DNA of 64,000 nucleotides from Mesorhizobium intechi (lineage in GTDB: Bacteria; Pseudomonadota; Alphaproteobacteria; Rhizobiales; Rhizobiaceae), in NCBI RefSeq assembly GCF_002879535.1, contig NZ_PNOT02000239.1, positions 1 to 64,000 of the forward strand, in the 5' to 3' direction. Shown here piece by piece: positions 1 to 10,578 of this stretch (within the stretch, counting starts at the first letter, position 1; each line of letters opens with the position of its first letter). Under the pieces are notes generated by a model that saw nothing but the letters and a program-made list of their open reading frames with translations, did no database searches and was not told where the DNA came from. Both the position numbers and the translations under genes were made by a program.

Positions 1-782
1 ATGTTGTCCTCGACCTCGGAGCGCGTCAGCCCGTCGGGACCTTCGGCCTTGAGCAGCAGCGTCAGGAAATCCTGGGGCACCGCATCGGGATCGCGCCTGA
101 ATTTCTCCTCGCGCATCTTGACGGTATCGGTCACGATCTTGCGGAAATAGGCCATGGTCTTGCGGCCGCGGATGCGGGTCAGCCGCGGCAGCCAGTCGGG
201 CGCGCGCAAGAGATCAAGCGGATCGACGCGGCCCATGGTCTCGAACAGCCGGTCGATCTCGTTGGCGAAACTGCCCGGTTCGCCCGCTATCTCGCCTGAG
301 AACAGCGTCTCGGCCAAGATATCATAGGTGAGCAACGTCATGTCATGGGCGATGTCGGACGTGCCGCCCGCTTCGTAGCGAGTGACAAACTCCCTGGTTC
401 GTTTCAGCATCGGCTGGGCAAAGCCGAAGATATGGCGCGGGGTAAACACCGGTGCCATCGCCTTGCGCGAGCGCTTCCAGACTTCGCCCTCGGCGGTCAG
501 CAGGCCATCGCGCAGGATTGGCCGCAGGATCTTCTGGCGCACCGTCGCCATCTTGTAGTTCTTGGCGTTGTCGACCAGCACGTGGCGGATGAGGCCGGGG
601 TCGTTGGCGATGATCAGATGGCCACCAACGCCATTCGCGGAAATCCACGGCTCGTTGTAGGTCGGCTCGCCCCAGAGTTCGAGAGGATTGCGATAGACGA
701 TGCGGATCATCTCCAGCGTCGACGGCGGCGAGGTGCGCGGCTTCGGCGCGGGAGGAACGAAGGGGGCGGGCTGAATGTCCAT
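1..782 (-). CDS. Cytochrome P450, N-terminal part (cut by window edge)
   Basis: The minus-strand frame stays open from 782 to the left edge, giving about 260 residues; the C-terminal half with the heme-binding cysteine lies outside the window. The visible part reads as a bacterial P450. There is a proline-rich start, then a helix C segment GEVWKRSRKAMAPVF with the W-x3-R motif that contacts a heme propionate, then a region resembling helices D to H. P450s insert one oxygen atom into a substrate using electrons from a reductase; the substrate cannot be told. The start at 782 has GGAG eight bases upstream; a second in-frame ATG at 803 is possible. It diverges from the flavin reductase gene at 983, and the roughly 200 bases between them must hold both promoters. 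Confidence 0.85.
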   Translation of the reverse strand, partial: MDIQPAPFVPPAPKPRTSPPSTLEMIRIVYRNPLELWGEPTYNEPWISANGVGGHLIIANDPGLIRHVLVDNAKNYKMATVRQKILRPILRDGLLTAEGEVWKRSRKAMAPVFTPRHIFGFAQPMLKRTREFVTRYEAGGTSDIAHDMTLLTYDILAETLFSGEIAGEPGSFANEIDRLFETMGRVDPLDLLRAPDWLPRLTRIRGRKTMAYFRKIVTDTVKMREEKFRRDPDAVPQDFLTLLLKAEGPDGLTRSEVEDN

Positions 783-982
783 GAAGTGCTCCGCTGCTCG
801 CATCAATGTAGTGGCTGGCGATCCCGGCGTCCATGTGACCGCACGGCAGGCAATTCGCGTCGCCCAGCAGACGCTCCGTTCATCGGATCGTGACCGCCCG
901 CTCCGGCATCCCGCCTTGTCGGCCGGCACGCTCTGCCGTACTGACAGTCACCAAAAGATACCGACTGAGAAAGGAGCCCGTC

Positions 983-1552
983 TTGAAGCACCAGTTGAGC
1001 ATCATCATCGGCAGCACGAGGCCCGGCCGCGCCGGCCCGGTTCTTGCCGAGTGGCTGGAGACATTCGCGCGCCAGCACGGGAAATTCGAGCCGGTGCTGA
1101 CCGACATCGCCGCGTTCCACCTGCCGGTGCTGGACGAGCCCCACCACCCAAGGCTTGGCAATTATCAGAACGACCACACCAAGGCCTGGTCGAAGGCGAT
1201 CGACGCCGCGGACGCCTTCGTGTTCGTGGCGCCGGAGTATAATTATTTCGCAGCGCCTGCGATCGTCAACGCGGTCGACTACCTGCTGCGCGAATGGAAG
1301 TACAAGCCGGCCGCCATTTTCAGCTATGGCGGCGTGTCCGGCGGCTTGCGCGCGGCGCAGGCGCTGAAGCCGCTTTTGACTTCGGTGGGGATCATGCCGA
1401 TCCCGGAAGGCGTCGCGCTGCCGATGTATCAGAAGCTGCTCGACGAGAACGGCGCCTTCAGCGCCAGCGAACAGGTGACTGGCGGCGCCAGGACCATGCT
1501 GGACGAGCTGTTGCGCTGGAGCGATGCGCTGAAGCCGCTGCGCGCTGCCTGA
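983..1552 (+). CDS. NAD(P)H-dependent FMN reductase (flavodoxin-like fold)
   Basis: A protein of 189 residues of the NADPH-dependent FMN reductase / chromate reductase family, which uses NAD(P)H to reduce FMN or quinones in the cytoplasm. The N-terminal loop GSTRPGR is the FMN phosphate-binding loop, and APEYNY followed by a conserved SYGGVSGG segment are the usual flavin-contact motifs. The start is taken as the TTG at 983 because AAGGAG (971-976) sits six bases before it and the N-terminus MKHQLSIIIGSTR fits the family; the open frame itself begins earlier. It could supply reduced flavin to a monooxygenase, but nothing here ties it to the two LLM enzymes 48 kb away. Family call firm, substrate unknown. 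Confidence 0.88.
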   Translation: MKHQLSIIIGSTRPGRAGPVLAEWLETFARQHGKFEPVLTDIAAFHLPVLDEPHHPRLGNYQNDHTKAWSKAIDAADAFVFVAPEYNYFAAPAIVNAVDYLLREWKYKPAAIFSYGGVSGGLRAAQALKPLLTSVGIMPIPEGVALPMYQKLLDENGAFSASEQVTGGARTMLDELLRWSDALKPLRAA

Positions 1553-1640
1553 AAGGGCGTGCTTGGCCAAACGCGCCGGCTTGCCCGCGCCGTAAAGAGG
1601 TGGAATGGTCGACAGGTGACTGAGCCGGGGGCGGTTCGAC

Positions 1641-4271
1641 TTGCGCTTGCTGTTTGCCTTGCTGCTGACGATTGCGACCACCGCCACCGCGGTGGCTGAA
1701 CGGCGGGTGGCGCTGGTCATGGCAGAGGACGACTACCGGCTGGTCCGCCCTTTGGCCAATCCCATCCATGACGGCGAGGCGATGGAAGCCGCGCTTAAGA
1801 AGCTCGGCTTCCAGGTCACCCTGGAAACCAACCGGGATCTGCGGCGCATGCGGCGCGCGCTCGACGACTTTCGCGAGGATGCCGAGGGCGCCGATGTCGC
1901 GCTGGTCTATTTCTCCGGCCACGGTGTCGAGATCTCTGGCGACAACCGCCTGCTGCCGGTCGATGCCGACGCGTCTTCGCTCGATCAACTGAACAAGACC
2001 AGCCTGCCGCTGGAGGAGGTGCGCGATGCCGTCGCCGCGACCGCCAAGGTCGGGCTGATCGTGCTCGATGCGTGCCGCAGCGACCCGTTCTCGGCAAGCA
2101 GCGGCGAAGGGCGTGGCGCGACTTCGCTGGCGAAGGACGTCGCCGACAAGGTCAAGCCGGGCCTCGGTCGCGTCGGGCGTGCGGAAAACATCCTTTTCGC
2201 CTTCTCGGCCGCGCCTGGCGAGACGGCCGCCGACGGCACCGGCCAGAACTCGCCCTTCACGACCGCGCTGACCAAATATCTCGGCACGGATGGATTGGAG
2301 ATCCGCTCGGTGCTGACGCTGGTGCAGCAGGAGGTCTATGACCTGTCGCGCGGCAAGCAGTTGCCCTATGTCGAAAGCGGCCTGCCGAAACTGTTCTTTG
2401 CCGCTGCGACCAAGGAACAGCTGCCGGAGCGCGAACGGCTGCTGCTCGCGATGGCCGACGTGACCCCGGAAATGCGCGGCGAGGTCGAACAGATCGCCAG
2501 CGACGCCGACATGCCGCTGGCGCCGCTTTATGGCGCGCTGATCAGTTCCGACGCCGGCCATCTCTCCGCCGACAGCCTGAACGCCCGGCTGCGCGAGGCC
2601 GCCGACGCCTTCGTCAAGGTGCGCAGCGAAATGAAGACGCTCGCCTCCGACGATCCGCAGGTGGCGGAATTGCGCCGGCAGGCCGAGGAACAGCTTTCGC
2701 TGGGCGCCTTCGATGGCGTCCGCGCTCTTCTGGCCAAGGCCGCCGACATCGACAATGTTTCGCGCAAGGCGCTGAAGGGCAATTTCGTCAGCCGCACCCT
2801 GTCCGAGGCCGCGACGCGTTTCCTATCCGCTGGTGCGGCGCGCGCCGACCTCGACTACGCCACGGCCATCAGCGATTATGAATCGGTGCTGGCGCTCTAT
2901 GGCGAGGCCGGGCAGACCTCGCTCAACCTGGAACAGGCCGATCGCCAGAGCCGCGCGCTGGAGGAACTCGGTATCCTCTATACGACGGTGGGCAATGTCG
3001 AGGCGGCCGGCCGCGCCTTTGCCGCGCTGTTGGCCAACCTCGAACATCGGTCACGTCAGGAAACCGACCCCAGCGTCAGGCGCGATGTCGCGATCAGCCA
3101 CATCAAGCTCGCCAACATAAAGATGGTGCAAGGCGACCTGGCAACTTCCCTTGAGCACTATGAGGCGGCCCGGGACATGCTGCGGGACCTGACCGCAAGC
3201 GTGCCGGAGAAGAAAGGCTGGCTCGGGGATCTTGCCATGGCCAATGACAAGATCGGCAACGTGCTGGCAACGCAGGGTGATGTGGATGCAGCGGCGAAAG
3301 CCTACCAGAAAAGCCTTTCGATCAAGCAGCAATTGGCCGATGCCGAGCCGAACAGCGCCTACCTGCTGCGCGACCTGACCATAAGCTATGATGAAATCGG
3401 CGACCTTGCCCGGACCGCCGGGCAGCTGGACGGCGCCCAGACGGCCTTTGAAGAGAGCCTGAGGATTCGGCTTGTGCTGGCCGAGAACAAACCCGATGAC
3501 CCTGAGCGCCAGCGCGCGGTTTCCGTCAGCCATGAGAGGATCGGGGATGTGCTGCGCGAGCGCGGCGACGCCGCCGGTGCGCGCGTGGCCTACAGCAAGA
3601 GCCAGGCGATCGCCGAGGAACTGGTACGCCGTGACCCTAACGACACCGGCTTGAAGCGCGACCTGTCGATCAGTTACGCCAAGATCGGCAACGCGCTCAA
3701 CGACCAGGAGAACTGGCCGGCCGCGCTGGCTTCCTATCAGCAAGCGCTGGCCGTGGCGCGCGAACTTGCCGCTGATGACCCCGGCAACACCGACTGGCAG
3801 CGCGACCTCTCGGTCTGCCTGGAAAAAGTTGCCGGTGTGCTTGATGCCCAGGGCAATGTCGCCGGCGCATTGCAAAACTACCAGGACAGTCTTGCCATTG
3901 TCGACCGGCTGACCAAGCTCGATCCAGGCAATTCCGACTGGCAACGCGACCTGTCGATCACCTTGTCGGAAATCGGCATGCTAGAGACCAAGCAGCGCCA
4001 CTTCGAGGGCTCCAAGAAGGCCTTCGAGGCCAGCCTCGGCATCCGCCAGAGACTGGCCCAGTCCGATCCGAACAATGCAATCTGGCAATTCGATCTGGTC
4101 CAGGCCTACATCAACTATGCGTATGTGGCGAAGGATCCGAAGGCTGTCCTGACCAAGGCGCTGAACCTGACGCTGGAGCTCGACCGCACGGGCCGGCTGG
4201 CGCCAAGAGACAAACCCATGATCAAATATTTGCGCGGCCTTCTCGCCAAATTGGACGTTCGGAAAAAATAG
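1641..4271 (+). CDS. Secreted caspase-family (C14) protein with long TPR array
   Basis: 876 residues from a TTG start. An N-terminal signal peptide ends near residue 19 (AVA/ER). Residues about 21-255 form a caspase-like peptidase domain: His94 in FSGHG and Cys145 in VLDACRS are the catalytic dyad, and the late motif FAFSAAPGETA is typical of bacterial C14 domains. After a helical linker, residues about 470-840 hold roughly seven TPR-like repeats spaced about 51 residues apart, with the recurring core WQRDLSxxxxKIGxxL. Such proteins are called orthocaspases or caspase-HetF-associated proteins; they cleave after basic residues in studied cases. The export signal suggests a periplasmic location. 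The gene stands alone 145 bases before gyrB, so there is no functional context. The start could also be a later in-frame codon. Confidence 0.85.
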   Translation: MRLLFALLLTIATTATAVAERRVALVMAEDDYRLVRPLANPIHDGEAMEAALKKLGFQVTLETNRDLRRMRRALDDFREDAEGADVALVYFSGHGVEISGDNRLLPVDADASSLDQLNKTSLPLEEVRDAVAATAKVGLIVLDACRSDPFSASSGEGRGATSLAKDVADKVKPGLGRVGRAENILFAFSAAPGETAADGTGQNSPFTTALTKYLGTDGLEIRSVLTLVQQEVYDLSRGKQLPYVESGLPKLFFAAATKEQLPERERLLLAMADVTPEMRGEVEQIASDADMPLAPLYGALISSDAGHLSADSLNARLREAADAFVKVRSEMKTLASDDPQVAELRRQAEEQLSLGAFDGVRALLAKAADIDNVSRKALKGNFVSRTLSEAATRFLSAGAARADLDYATAISDYESVLALYGEAGQTSLNLEQADRQSRALEELGILYTTVGNVEAAGRAFAALLANLEHRSRQETDPSVRRDVAISHIKLANIKMVQGDLATSLEHYEAARDMLRDLTASVPEKKGWLGDLAMANDKIGNVLATQGDVDAAAKAYQKSLSIKQQLADAEPNSAYLLRDLTISYDEIGDLARTAGQLDGAQTAFEESLRIRLVLAENKPDDPERQRAVSVSHERIGDVLRERGDAAGARVAYSKSQAIAEELVRRDPNDTGLKRDLSISYAKIGNALNDQENWPAALASYQQALAVARELAADDPGNTDWQRDLSVCLEKVAGVLDAQGNVAGALQNYQDSLAIVDRLTKLDPGNSDWQRDLSITLSEIGMLETKQRHFEGSKKAFEASLGIRQRLAQSDPNNAIWQFDLVQAYINYAYVAKDPKAVLTKALNLTLELDRTGRLAPRDKPMIKYLRGLLAKLDVRKK

Positions 4272-4410
4272 CCGGCTGCCAGCCTGGGATTCGGCCCGGA
4301 AATGCCCGCAAATCTTGGAAAAACCGCCTTTAGCGCCTATATCTACGCTATATCAGAAGCGCGATTCGGGGCCGATTTTTCGCGCTATGCAAGCGGCATC
4401 TAGACAATAG

Positions 4411-6888
<2,478 letters not shown>

Positions 6889-6897
6889 TATCGCTTG

Positions 6898-6927
6898 AAC
6901 TGGCGCGCAGATCGCGCGCCAGTTTGT
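6898..6927 (+). terminator. Rho-independent-like terminator of gyrB
   Basis: A perfect 11-bp stem (AACTGGCGCGC at 6898-6908 with its complement at 6914-6924) around a 5-base loop, followed by a short T-containing stretch. It lies ten bases after the gyrB stop codon, before the next operon. The T-run is weak, as is common in GC-rich genomes. Confidence 0.75.
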
Positions 6928-7028
6928 TCCCCAGCCAGCAGACAAAATCATTTCACCGCGCGCCGGAACGGAAGTCTCCGCAGGACATTGTGACATCATC
7001 GATCACATTTTCTTGCAAGGAGGACCCC

Positions 7029-7106
7029 ATGGGACGCGGCATTTTGCTTTGGCTGCTCGGCATTCCGATTCCGATCATCATCCTGATCATGTTGTTCGTA
7101 CGATAG
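7029..7106 (+). CDS. 25-residue hydrophobic membrane peptide
   Basis: A small gene encoding 25 residues: MGRGILLWLLG, then a run of isoleucine, proline and leucine, then FVR. It is preceded by a near-perfect ribosome binding site (AAGGAGG ending about five bases before ATG), which is the strongest evidence that it is translated. Nearly the whole peptide is one membrane span with positive residues at both ends. It ends nine bases before the next membrane protein gene, so the two are probably co-transcribed. Similar short peptides occur in rhizobia as unnamed hypothetical proteins, as far as I recall; no function is known to me. It might be a partner of the neighbouring membrane protein. Confidence 0.7.
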   Translation: MGRGILLWLLGIPIPIIILIMLFVR

Positions 7107-7115
7107 GGGGCCGTC

Positions 7116-8033
7116 ATGCAGTCCACCCTGTCAGCCGTCGACGTATCGGCTTCGACCGAATCCTCCGCTCCCGCCGTCAGCTGGGGGCCTATCATCGCCG
7201 GCGCCTTTGCGGCCTCGACGCTGACGTTTATCCTCATGCTGCTCGGCTCCGGACTGGGGCTGACCATGGTTTCGCCCTGGTCGGGTTCAGGAGCCTCGCT
7301 GACGACCTTCGCGGTGTCCGGCGCGATCTGGCTGGTCATCGTGCAGTGGCTGTCCTCGGGGGTCGGCGGCTATCTGGCGGGGCGGTTGCGGACCAAATGG
7401 GTCGGCATCCACACCGACGAAGTCTATTTCCGTGACACAGCGCACGGCTTTCTGGCTTGGGCACTGGCGACATTGCTGGTGGTCGGCGTGCTTGGATCGG
7501 CGCTATCGGCGGCGATCGGCTCCGGCGTTCAGGCTGTGTCGACGGTAGCCTCCGACGCGGCCATGGGCGCATCGGCCGGCGCGTCGGCCAATGCCGGGAC
7601 GGCAACGGCAGACAATGCGACGTCCTATCTGGTGGATTCGCTGTTCCGACCAGCCGACCCGACCAAGCTTGCCGCCGCCACTCCGGACGGAGAGGCAGCC
7701 GCGACCGCGCAGGCCTCGCGCATTCTCATTGCCGGCGCTGCGGCAGGTGAAATATCGGCCGAAGACAAAACTTATCTGTCGCAGCTGGTCGCCGCCCGCA
7801 CCGGTCTTTCCGAGGCCGACGCCAAGACGCGTGTCGACGCCATTGTCGCCAAGGTTGACGACGCCAAGGTCAAGGCCAAGCAGGCTGCCGATGCCGCCCG
7901 CAAAGGCAGCGCCACCTTCGCATTGCTCGGAGCCCTGTCGCTGGTCATCGGCGCCTTCATCGCCAGTGCCGCAGCAGCGCTCGGCGGCAGGCAGCGCGAT
8001 GACGAGGAAGCGGTTTTCCTGACCACCCGCTGA
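7116..8033 (+). CDS. Hypothetical membrane protein, three or more spans
   Basis: 305 residues, not recognised as a named family. The sequence has an N-terminal span (WGPIIAGAFAASTLTFILML), a second hydrophobic segment at about 65-90, a third near 105-130, a long alanine-rich extramembrane region (about 140-265) rich in charged heptad-like stretches, and a final span (FALLGALSLVIGAFIASAAA) before a short charged tail. The layout resembles stress-related or envelope proteins often described only as hypothetical in rhizobia. It follows the 25-residue membrane peptide by nine bases and ends at a strong terminator, so the two form a small operon. Coding status is well supported by length, codon use and the terminator; function unknown. 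Confidence 0.8.
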   Translation: MQSTLSAVDVSASTESSAPAVSWGPIIAGAFAASTLTFILMLLGSGLGLTMVSPWSGSGASLTTFAVSGAIWLVIVQWLSSGVGGYLAGRLRTKWVGIHTDEVYFRDTAHGFLAWALATLLVVGVLGSALSAAIGSGVQAVSTVASDAAMGASAGASANAGTATADNATSYLVDSLFRPADPTKLAAATPDGEAAATAQASRILIAGAAAGEISAEDKTYLSQLVAARTGLSEADAKTRVDAIVAKVDDAKVKAKQAADAARKGSATFALLGALSLVIGAFIASAAAALGGRQRDDEEAVFLTTR

Positions 8034-8054
8034 ACCCGGCCCGCTCCCGAAATG

Positions 8055-8087
8055 AAAGAGCCCGGTTTCGACGCCGGGCTCTTTGCT
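8055..8087 (+). terminator. Terminator after the membrane-protein operon
   Basis: An 11-bp perfect stem AAAGAGCCCGG (8055-8065) with complement CCGGGCTCTTT (8074-8084) around an 8-base loop. The A-run before and T-run after the stem make it a possible bidirectional terminator, which would also stop transcription arriving from the phosphotransferase gene on the other strand. Confidence 0.85.
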
Positions 8088-8113
8088 ATTCAAGCCTAGA
8101 GCTTTGTTTTTAC

Positions 8114-8181
8114 GCAATTCCCAAGGGCAAGCGCTGCGCGCTTGTCCCCCGAAAACCACTACGCACTTTTCCTGGAATTGC
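8114..8181. repeat. Intergenic palindromic repeat element
   Basis: The outer arms GCAATTCC (8114-8121) and GGAATTGC (8174-8181) are perfect inverted repeats, and an inner imperfect hairpin (GGGCAAGCGC with GCGCTTGTCCC) lies between them. From memory this resembles a dispersed intergenic repeat of Mesorhizobium and relatives, with a typical core ending in cgcacttttcctggaattgc. Only one copy is present in this window, so the repeat status rests on recall rather than on a second copy seen here. It sits between the terminator at 8055 and the pntB remnant. Confidence 0.5.
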
Positions 8182-8192
8182 CCTATAGGCCT

Positions 8193-8270
8193 GGTCAGTG
8201 ATCCATCGCCTTGACGATTTCCTCGGTCATCTTCCGTCGCGTCGCCTAGCAGCATCAATGTGCCGTCCTG
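8193..8270 (-). pseudogene. Remnant copy of the 3' end of pntB
   Basis: Positions 8193-8234 are identical over 42 bases to 9173-9214, the last codons and stop of pntB. Similarity continues, with decay, to about 8270: read on the minus strand it gives DGTLMLLGDA, matching DGTMMLLGDA of PntB, then one extra base shifts the frame before the shared KMTEEIVKAMDH end. There is no start or further coding sequence. The fragment lies just past the stop codon of the phosphotransferase gene, so that gene is bracketed by a full and a broken pntB end. This marks a past insertion or duplication event. Confidence 0.85.
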
Positions 8271-8284
8271 GGCGAGCAGCAGAA

Positions 8285-9151
8285 TTACCGGATCGCGTGC
8301 TGCCGCAGCCAGCCGACCGCGAGATCCAAGATCATCGGCACGTCTTCGCCCGTTTCGACAGCGCCCGCGAGTTCCGAGAGCCGCATGGCGGCGGCGAGGA
8401 GGAAGACCCGTCGCGGATCGAGCGCGTTGCCGCTGCGCGCCTCGTAGGCGCGCATGCTGCGCAGCGCGAGATCGGGATCGATGAGCGAGACCTGCACGAA
8501 TTCGCGATGCGGCGGGCCGAAGCCGGAATCGGCGAAGTCGAAAATTCCGTTGAGGTGCAACCGGTCATGGTCGAAGGCCATGTTCCAGCCATGCGCGTCG
8601 AAGAAGCCGTAGACCTCGCCGAGCGGGTCGGGGCCAACCTCATGATACGCCTTTATTGCCGCTTCGGCCTCCCGGCGCAGCTCTGGCGGCAAAAGCGGCC
8701 AGACTGTTGCGAGCGTGTCCTGCTGCGTGTCCCACCAGCCGACCTGCTCTGCGCCTGCCGCCCGCATGACGCAAGGATCGATGGCATGAAGATCGGCGAA
8801 GAACAGGGCGAGATCGTCCGCAAGGCGCGCCCGCGCCGTATCGTCCAGCTTCGCGTAGTCAGCTGGCTCCAGCGTCCGGCCGGGCAGTTTGCCATGCATC
8901 GAAAACAGCGGCGGGCCGGAATGAATCCTCATATCCGGCACGGGCGTCATCACCAACGGCCGTACGGCTCCGAGCAGCCGTGCTTCCCGCAGCAGCGCGG
9001 TCTCGGCCTCCTCCCCTTGCGGGAACTTGAAGATATGGCGGCCGTCGACCTCAACGGCGAGGCTGTGCCACCCGCGGCCGGCGACCGCGAATGTTGCGCC
9101 GGCAAGGTGCGGATAGGCTGCAATGATCGCATGCCGGCATTCCGCCGGCAC
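8285..9151 (-). CDS. Phosphotransferase, aminoglycoside phosphotransferase (APH) family-like
   Basis: 288 residues with the APH/choline kinase fold signature. The N-lobe has a nucleotide-binding lysine candidate in HIFKFPQG. The catalytic loop reads FFDAHGWN, where Asp and Asn line up with HGDxxxxN but the usual His-Gly is Phe-Phe. The metal-binding motif is FDFADSGFG, the equivalent of DW/DFE. Family members phosphorylate small molecules (aminoglycosides, homoserine, choline, sugars) with ATP; the substrate here is unknown and I would not call it a resistance gene. It starts 23 bases after pntB on the same strand and ends directly before a duplicated pntB fragment, so it may be transcribed with the transhydrogenase operon yet be a later arrival. 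Confidence 0.75.
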   Translation of the reverse strand: MPAECRHAIIAAYPHLAGATFAVAGRGWHSLAVEVDGRHIFKFPQGEEAETALLREARLLGAVRPLVMTPVPDMRIHSGPPLFSMHGKLPGRTLEPADYAKLDDTARARLADDLALFFADLHAIDPCVMRAAGAEQVGWWDTQQDTLATVWPLLPPELRREAEAAIKAYHEVGPDPLGEVYGFFDAHGWNMAFDHDRLHLNGIFDFADSGFGPPHREFVQVSLIDPDLALRSMRAYEARSGNALDPRRVFLLAAAMRLSELAGAVETGEDVPMILDLAVGWLRQHAIR

Positions 9152-9172
9152 ATTCGGAGGTACAGGGACGCC

Positions 9173-9214
9173 GGTCAGTGATCCATCGCCTTGACGATTT
9201 CCTCGGTCATCTTC
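9173..9214. repeat. 42-bp direct repeat, copy at the intact pntB end
   Basis: This block covers the last 12 codons, the stop codon and the two bases after it of intact pntB, and is identical to 8193-8234. The two copies are direct repeats 980 bases apart and enclose the phosphotransferase gene. A direct repeat at the 3' end of a gene is what site-specific integration or a Campbell-type recombination leaves behind, but no integrase is seen. Confidence 0.9.
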
Positions 9215-10572
9215 TTCGCGTCGCCCAACAGCATCATGGTGCCATCCTTGTAGAACAGCGTGTTGTCGATACCGGCATAGCCTGAGCCGAGCGAGCGCTT
9301 GACGAAGAGGCAGGTGCGGGCCTTGTCGACGTCGAGGATCGGCATGCCGTAGATCGGCGAGGACTTGTCGTCGCGCGCGGACGGGTTGGTGACGTCGTTG
9401 GCGCCGATGACATAGGCGACGTCGGCCTGCGCGAATTCGGAGTTGATGTCCTCCAGCTCGAACACCTCGTCATAGGGCACGTTGGCCTCGGCCAAGAGCA
9501 CGTTCATATGGCCGGGCATGCGGCCGGCGACCGGGTGGATGGCGTATTTCACGTCGACGCCGTTGGCCTTGAGCTTATCGGCCATTTCACGCAGCGCATG
9601 CTGCGCCTGTGCGACCGCCATGCCGTAGCCGGGCACGATGATGACCTTCTGCGCGTTCATCATCAGGTAGGCGGCGTCGTCGGCCGAGCCCTGCTTGACC
9701 GTGCGTTCGATGCCGTCATCAGCGGCAGCGGCAGTCTCGCCGCCGAAGCCACCAAGGATGACCGAGATGAAGGAGCGGTTCATGCCCTTGCACATGATGT
9801 AGGACAGGATGGCGCCGGACGAGCCGACCAGCGCGCCGGTGATGATCAGCGCCAGGTTGCCGAGCGTGAAGCCAAGCGCCGCCGCCGCCCATCCGGAATA
9901 GGAATTCAGCATCGAGACGACGACCGGCATGTCGGCGCCGCCGATCGGGATGATGAGCAGGATGCCGAGCACCAGCGAGGCGGCGACGATCAGCCAGAAC
10001 ACCAGCTTCGATTCCGTGGTGACCAAAAGCACGATCAGCACGATGAGCGCGACGCCGAGGGCAGCGTTGATGAAGTGGCGGCCGCCGATCATGATCGGCT
10101 TGCCCGACATGCGGCCATCGAGCTTCAGGAAGGCGATGACCGAACCGGTGAAGGTGATGGCGCCGATGGCAACGCCGAGGCTCATCTCGACCAGCGCCTG
10201 GGCGTGGATGTCGCCCGCCGTGCCGATGCCAAAACTCTCCGGCGCATAGATGGCCGCCGCCGCGACCATGACCGCGGCGAGGCCGACCAGCGAGTGGAAG
10301 GCGGCAACCAGCTGCGGCATCGAGGTCATGGCGATGCGGCGCGCGGTGACGGCGCCGACGCCGCCACCGATGGCAAGGCCGAGCACGATGAGGCCAAAGC
10401 GGCCCGCGGACGGGGTTGCCAGCGCCAGCGTGGTCGCAATGGCGATGCCCATGCCGACCATGCCGTAGAGATTGCCCTGGCGGCTGGTGGTTGGATGCGA
10501 CAGGCCGCGCAGCGCCATGATGAACAGGACGCCGGAGACGAGATAGAGGAAGGACGCGAAGTTGGCGTTCAT
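9175..10572 (-). CDS. pntB: NAD(P) transhydrogenase subunit beta
   Basis: 465 residues, the usual length. PntB forms the membrane proton channel together with PntAB, and its domain III binds NADP(H). Hydride transfer from NADH to NADP+ is driven by the proton gradient in the inner membrane. Residues 1 to about 265 contain eight or nine membrane spans; the C-terminal domain has VIIVPGYGMAVAQAQH and the conserved segment YAIHPVAGRMPGHMNVLLAEA, then GANDVTNPSAR and a DGTMMLLGDAKK end. The ATG at 10572 follows pntAB by six bases, in an operon pntAA-pntAB-pntB. The last 42 bases are duplicated downstream (see 8193). Confidence 0.96.
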   Translation of the reverse strand: MNANFASFLYLVSGVLFIMALRGLSHPTTSRQGNLYGMVGMGIAIATTLALATPSAGRFGLIVLGLAIGGGVGAVTARRIAMTSMPQLVAAFHSLVGLAAVMVAAAAIYAPESFGIGTAGDIHAQALVEMSLGVAIGAITFTGSVIAFLKLDGRMSGKPIMIGGRHFINAALGVALIVLIVLLVTTESKLVFWLIVAASLVLGILLIIPIGGADMPVVVSMLNSYSGWAAAALGFTLGNLALIITGALVGSSGAILSYIMCKGMNRSFISVILGGFGGETAAAADDGIERTVKQGSADDAAYLMMNAQKVIIVPGYGMAVAQAQHALREMADKLKANGVDVKYAIHPVAGRMPGHMNVLLAEANVPYDEVFELEDINSEFAQADVAYVIGANDVTNPSARDDKSSPIYGMPILDVDKARTCLFVKRSLGSGYAGIDNTLFYKDGTMMLLGDAKKMTEEIVKAMDH

Positions 10573-10578
10573 GGCGCT

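Noticed and set aside
8285-9151. Aminoglycoside resistance gene
   Set aside because: The family match is general and the catalytic loop is altered; nothing shows antibiotic activity.
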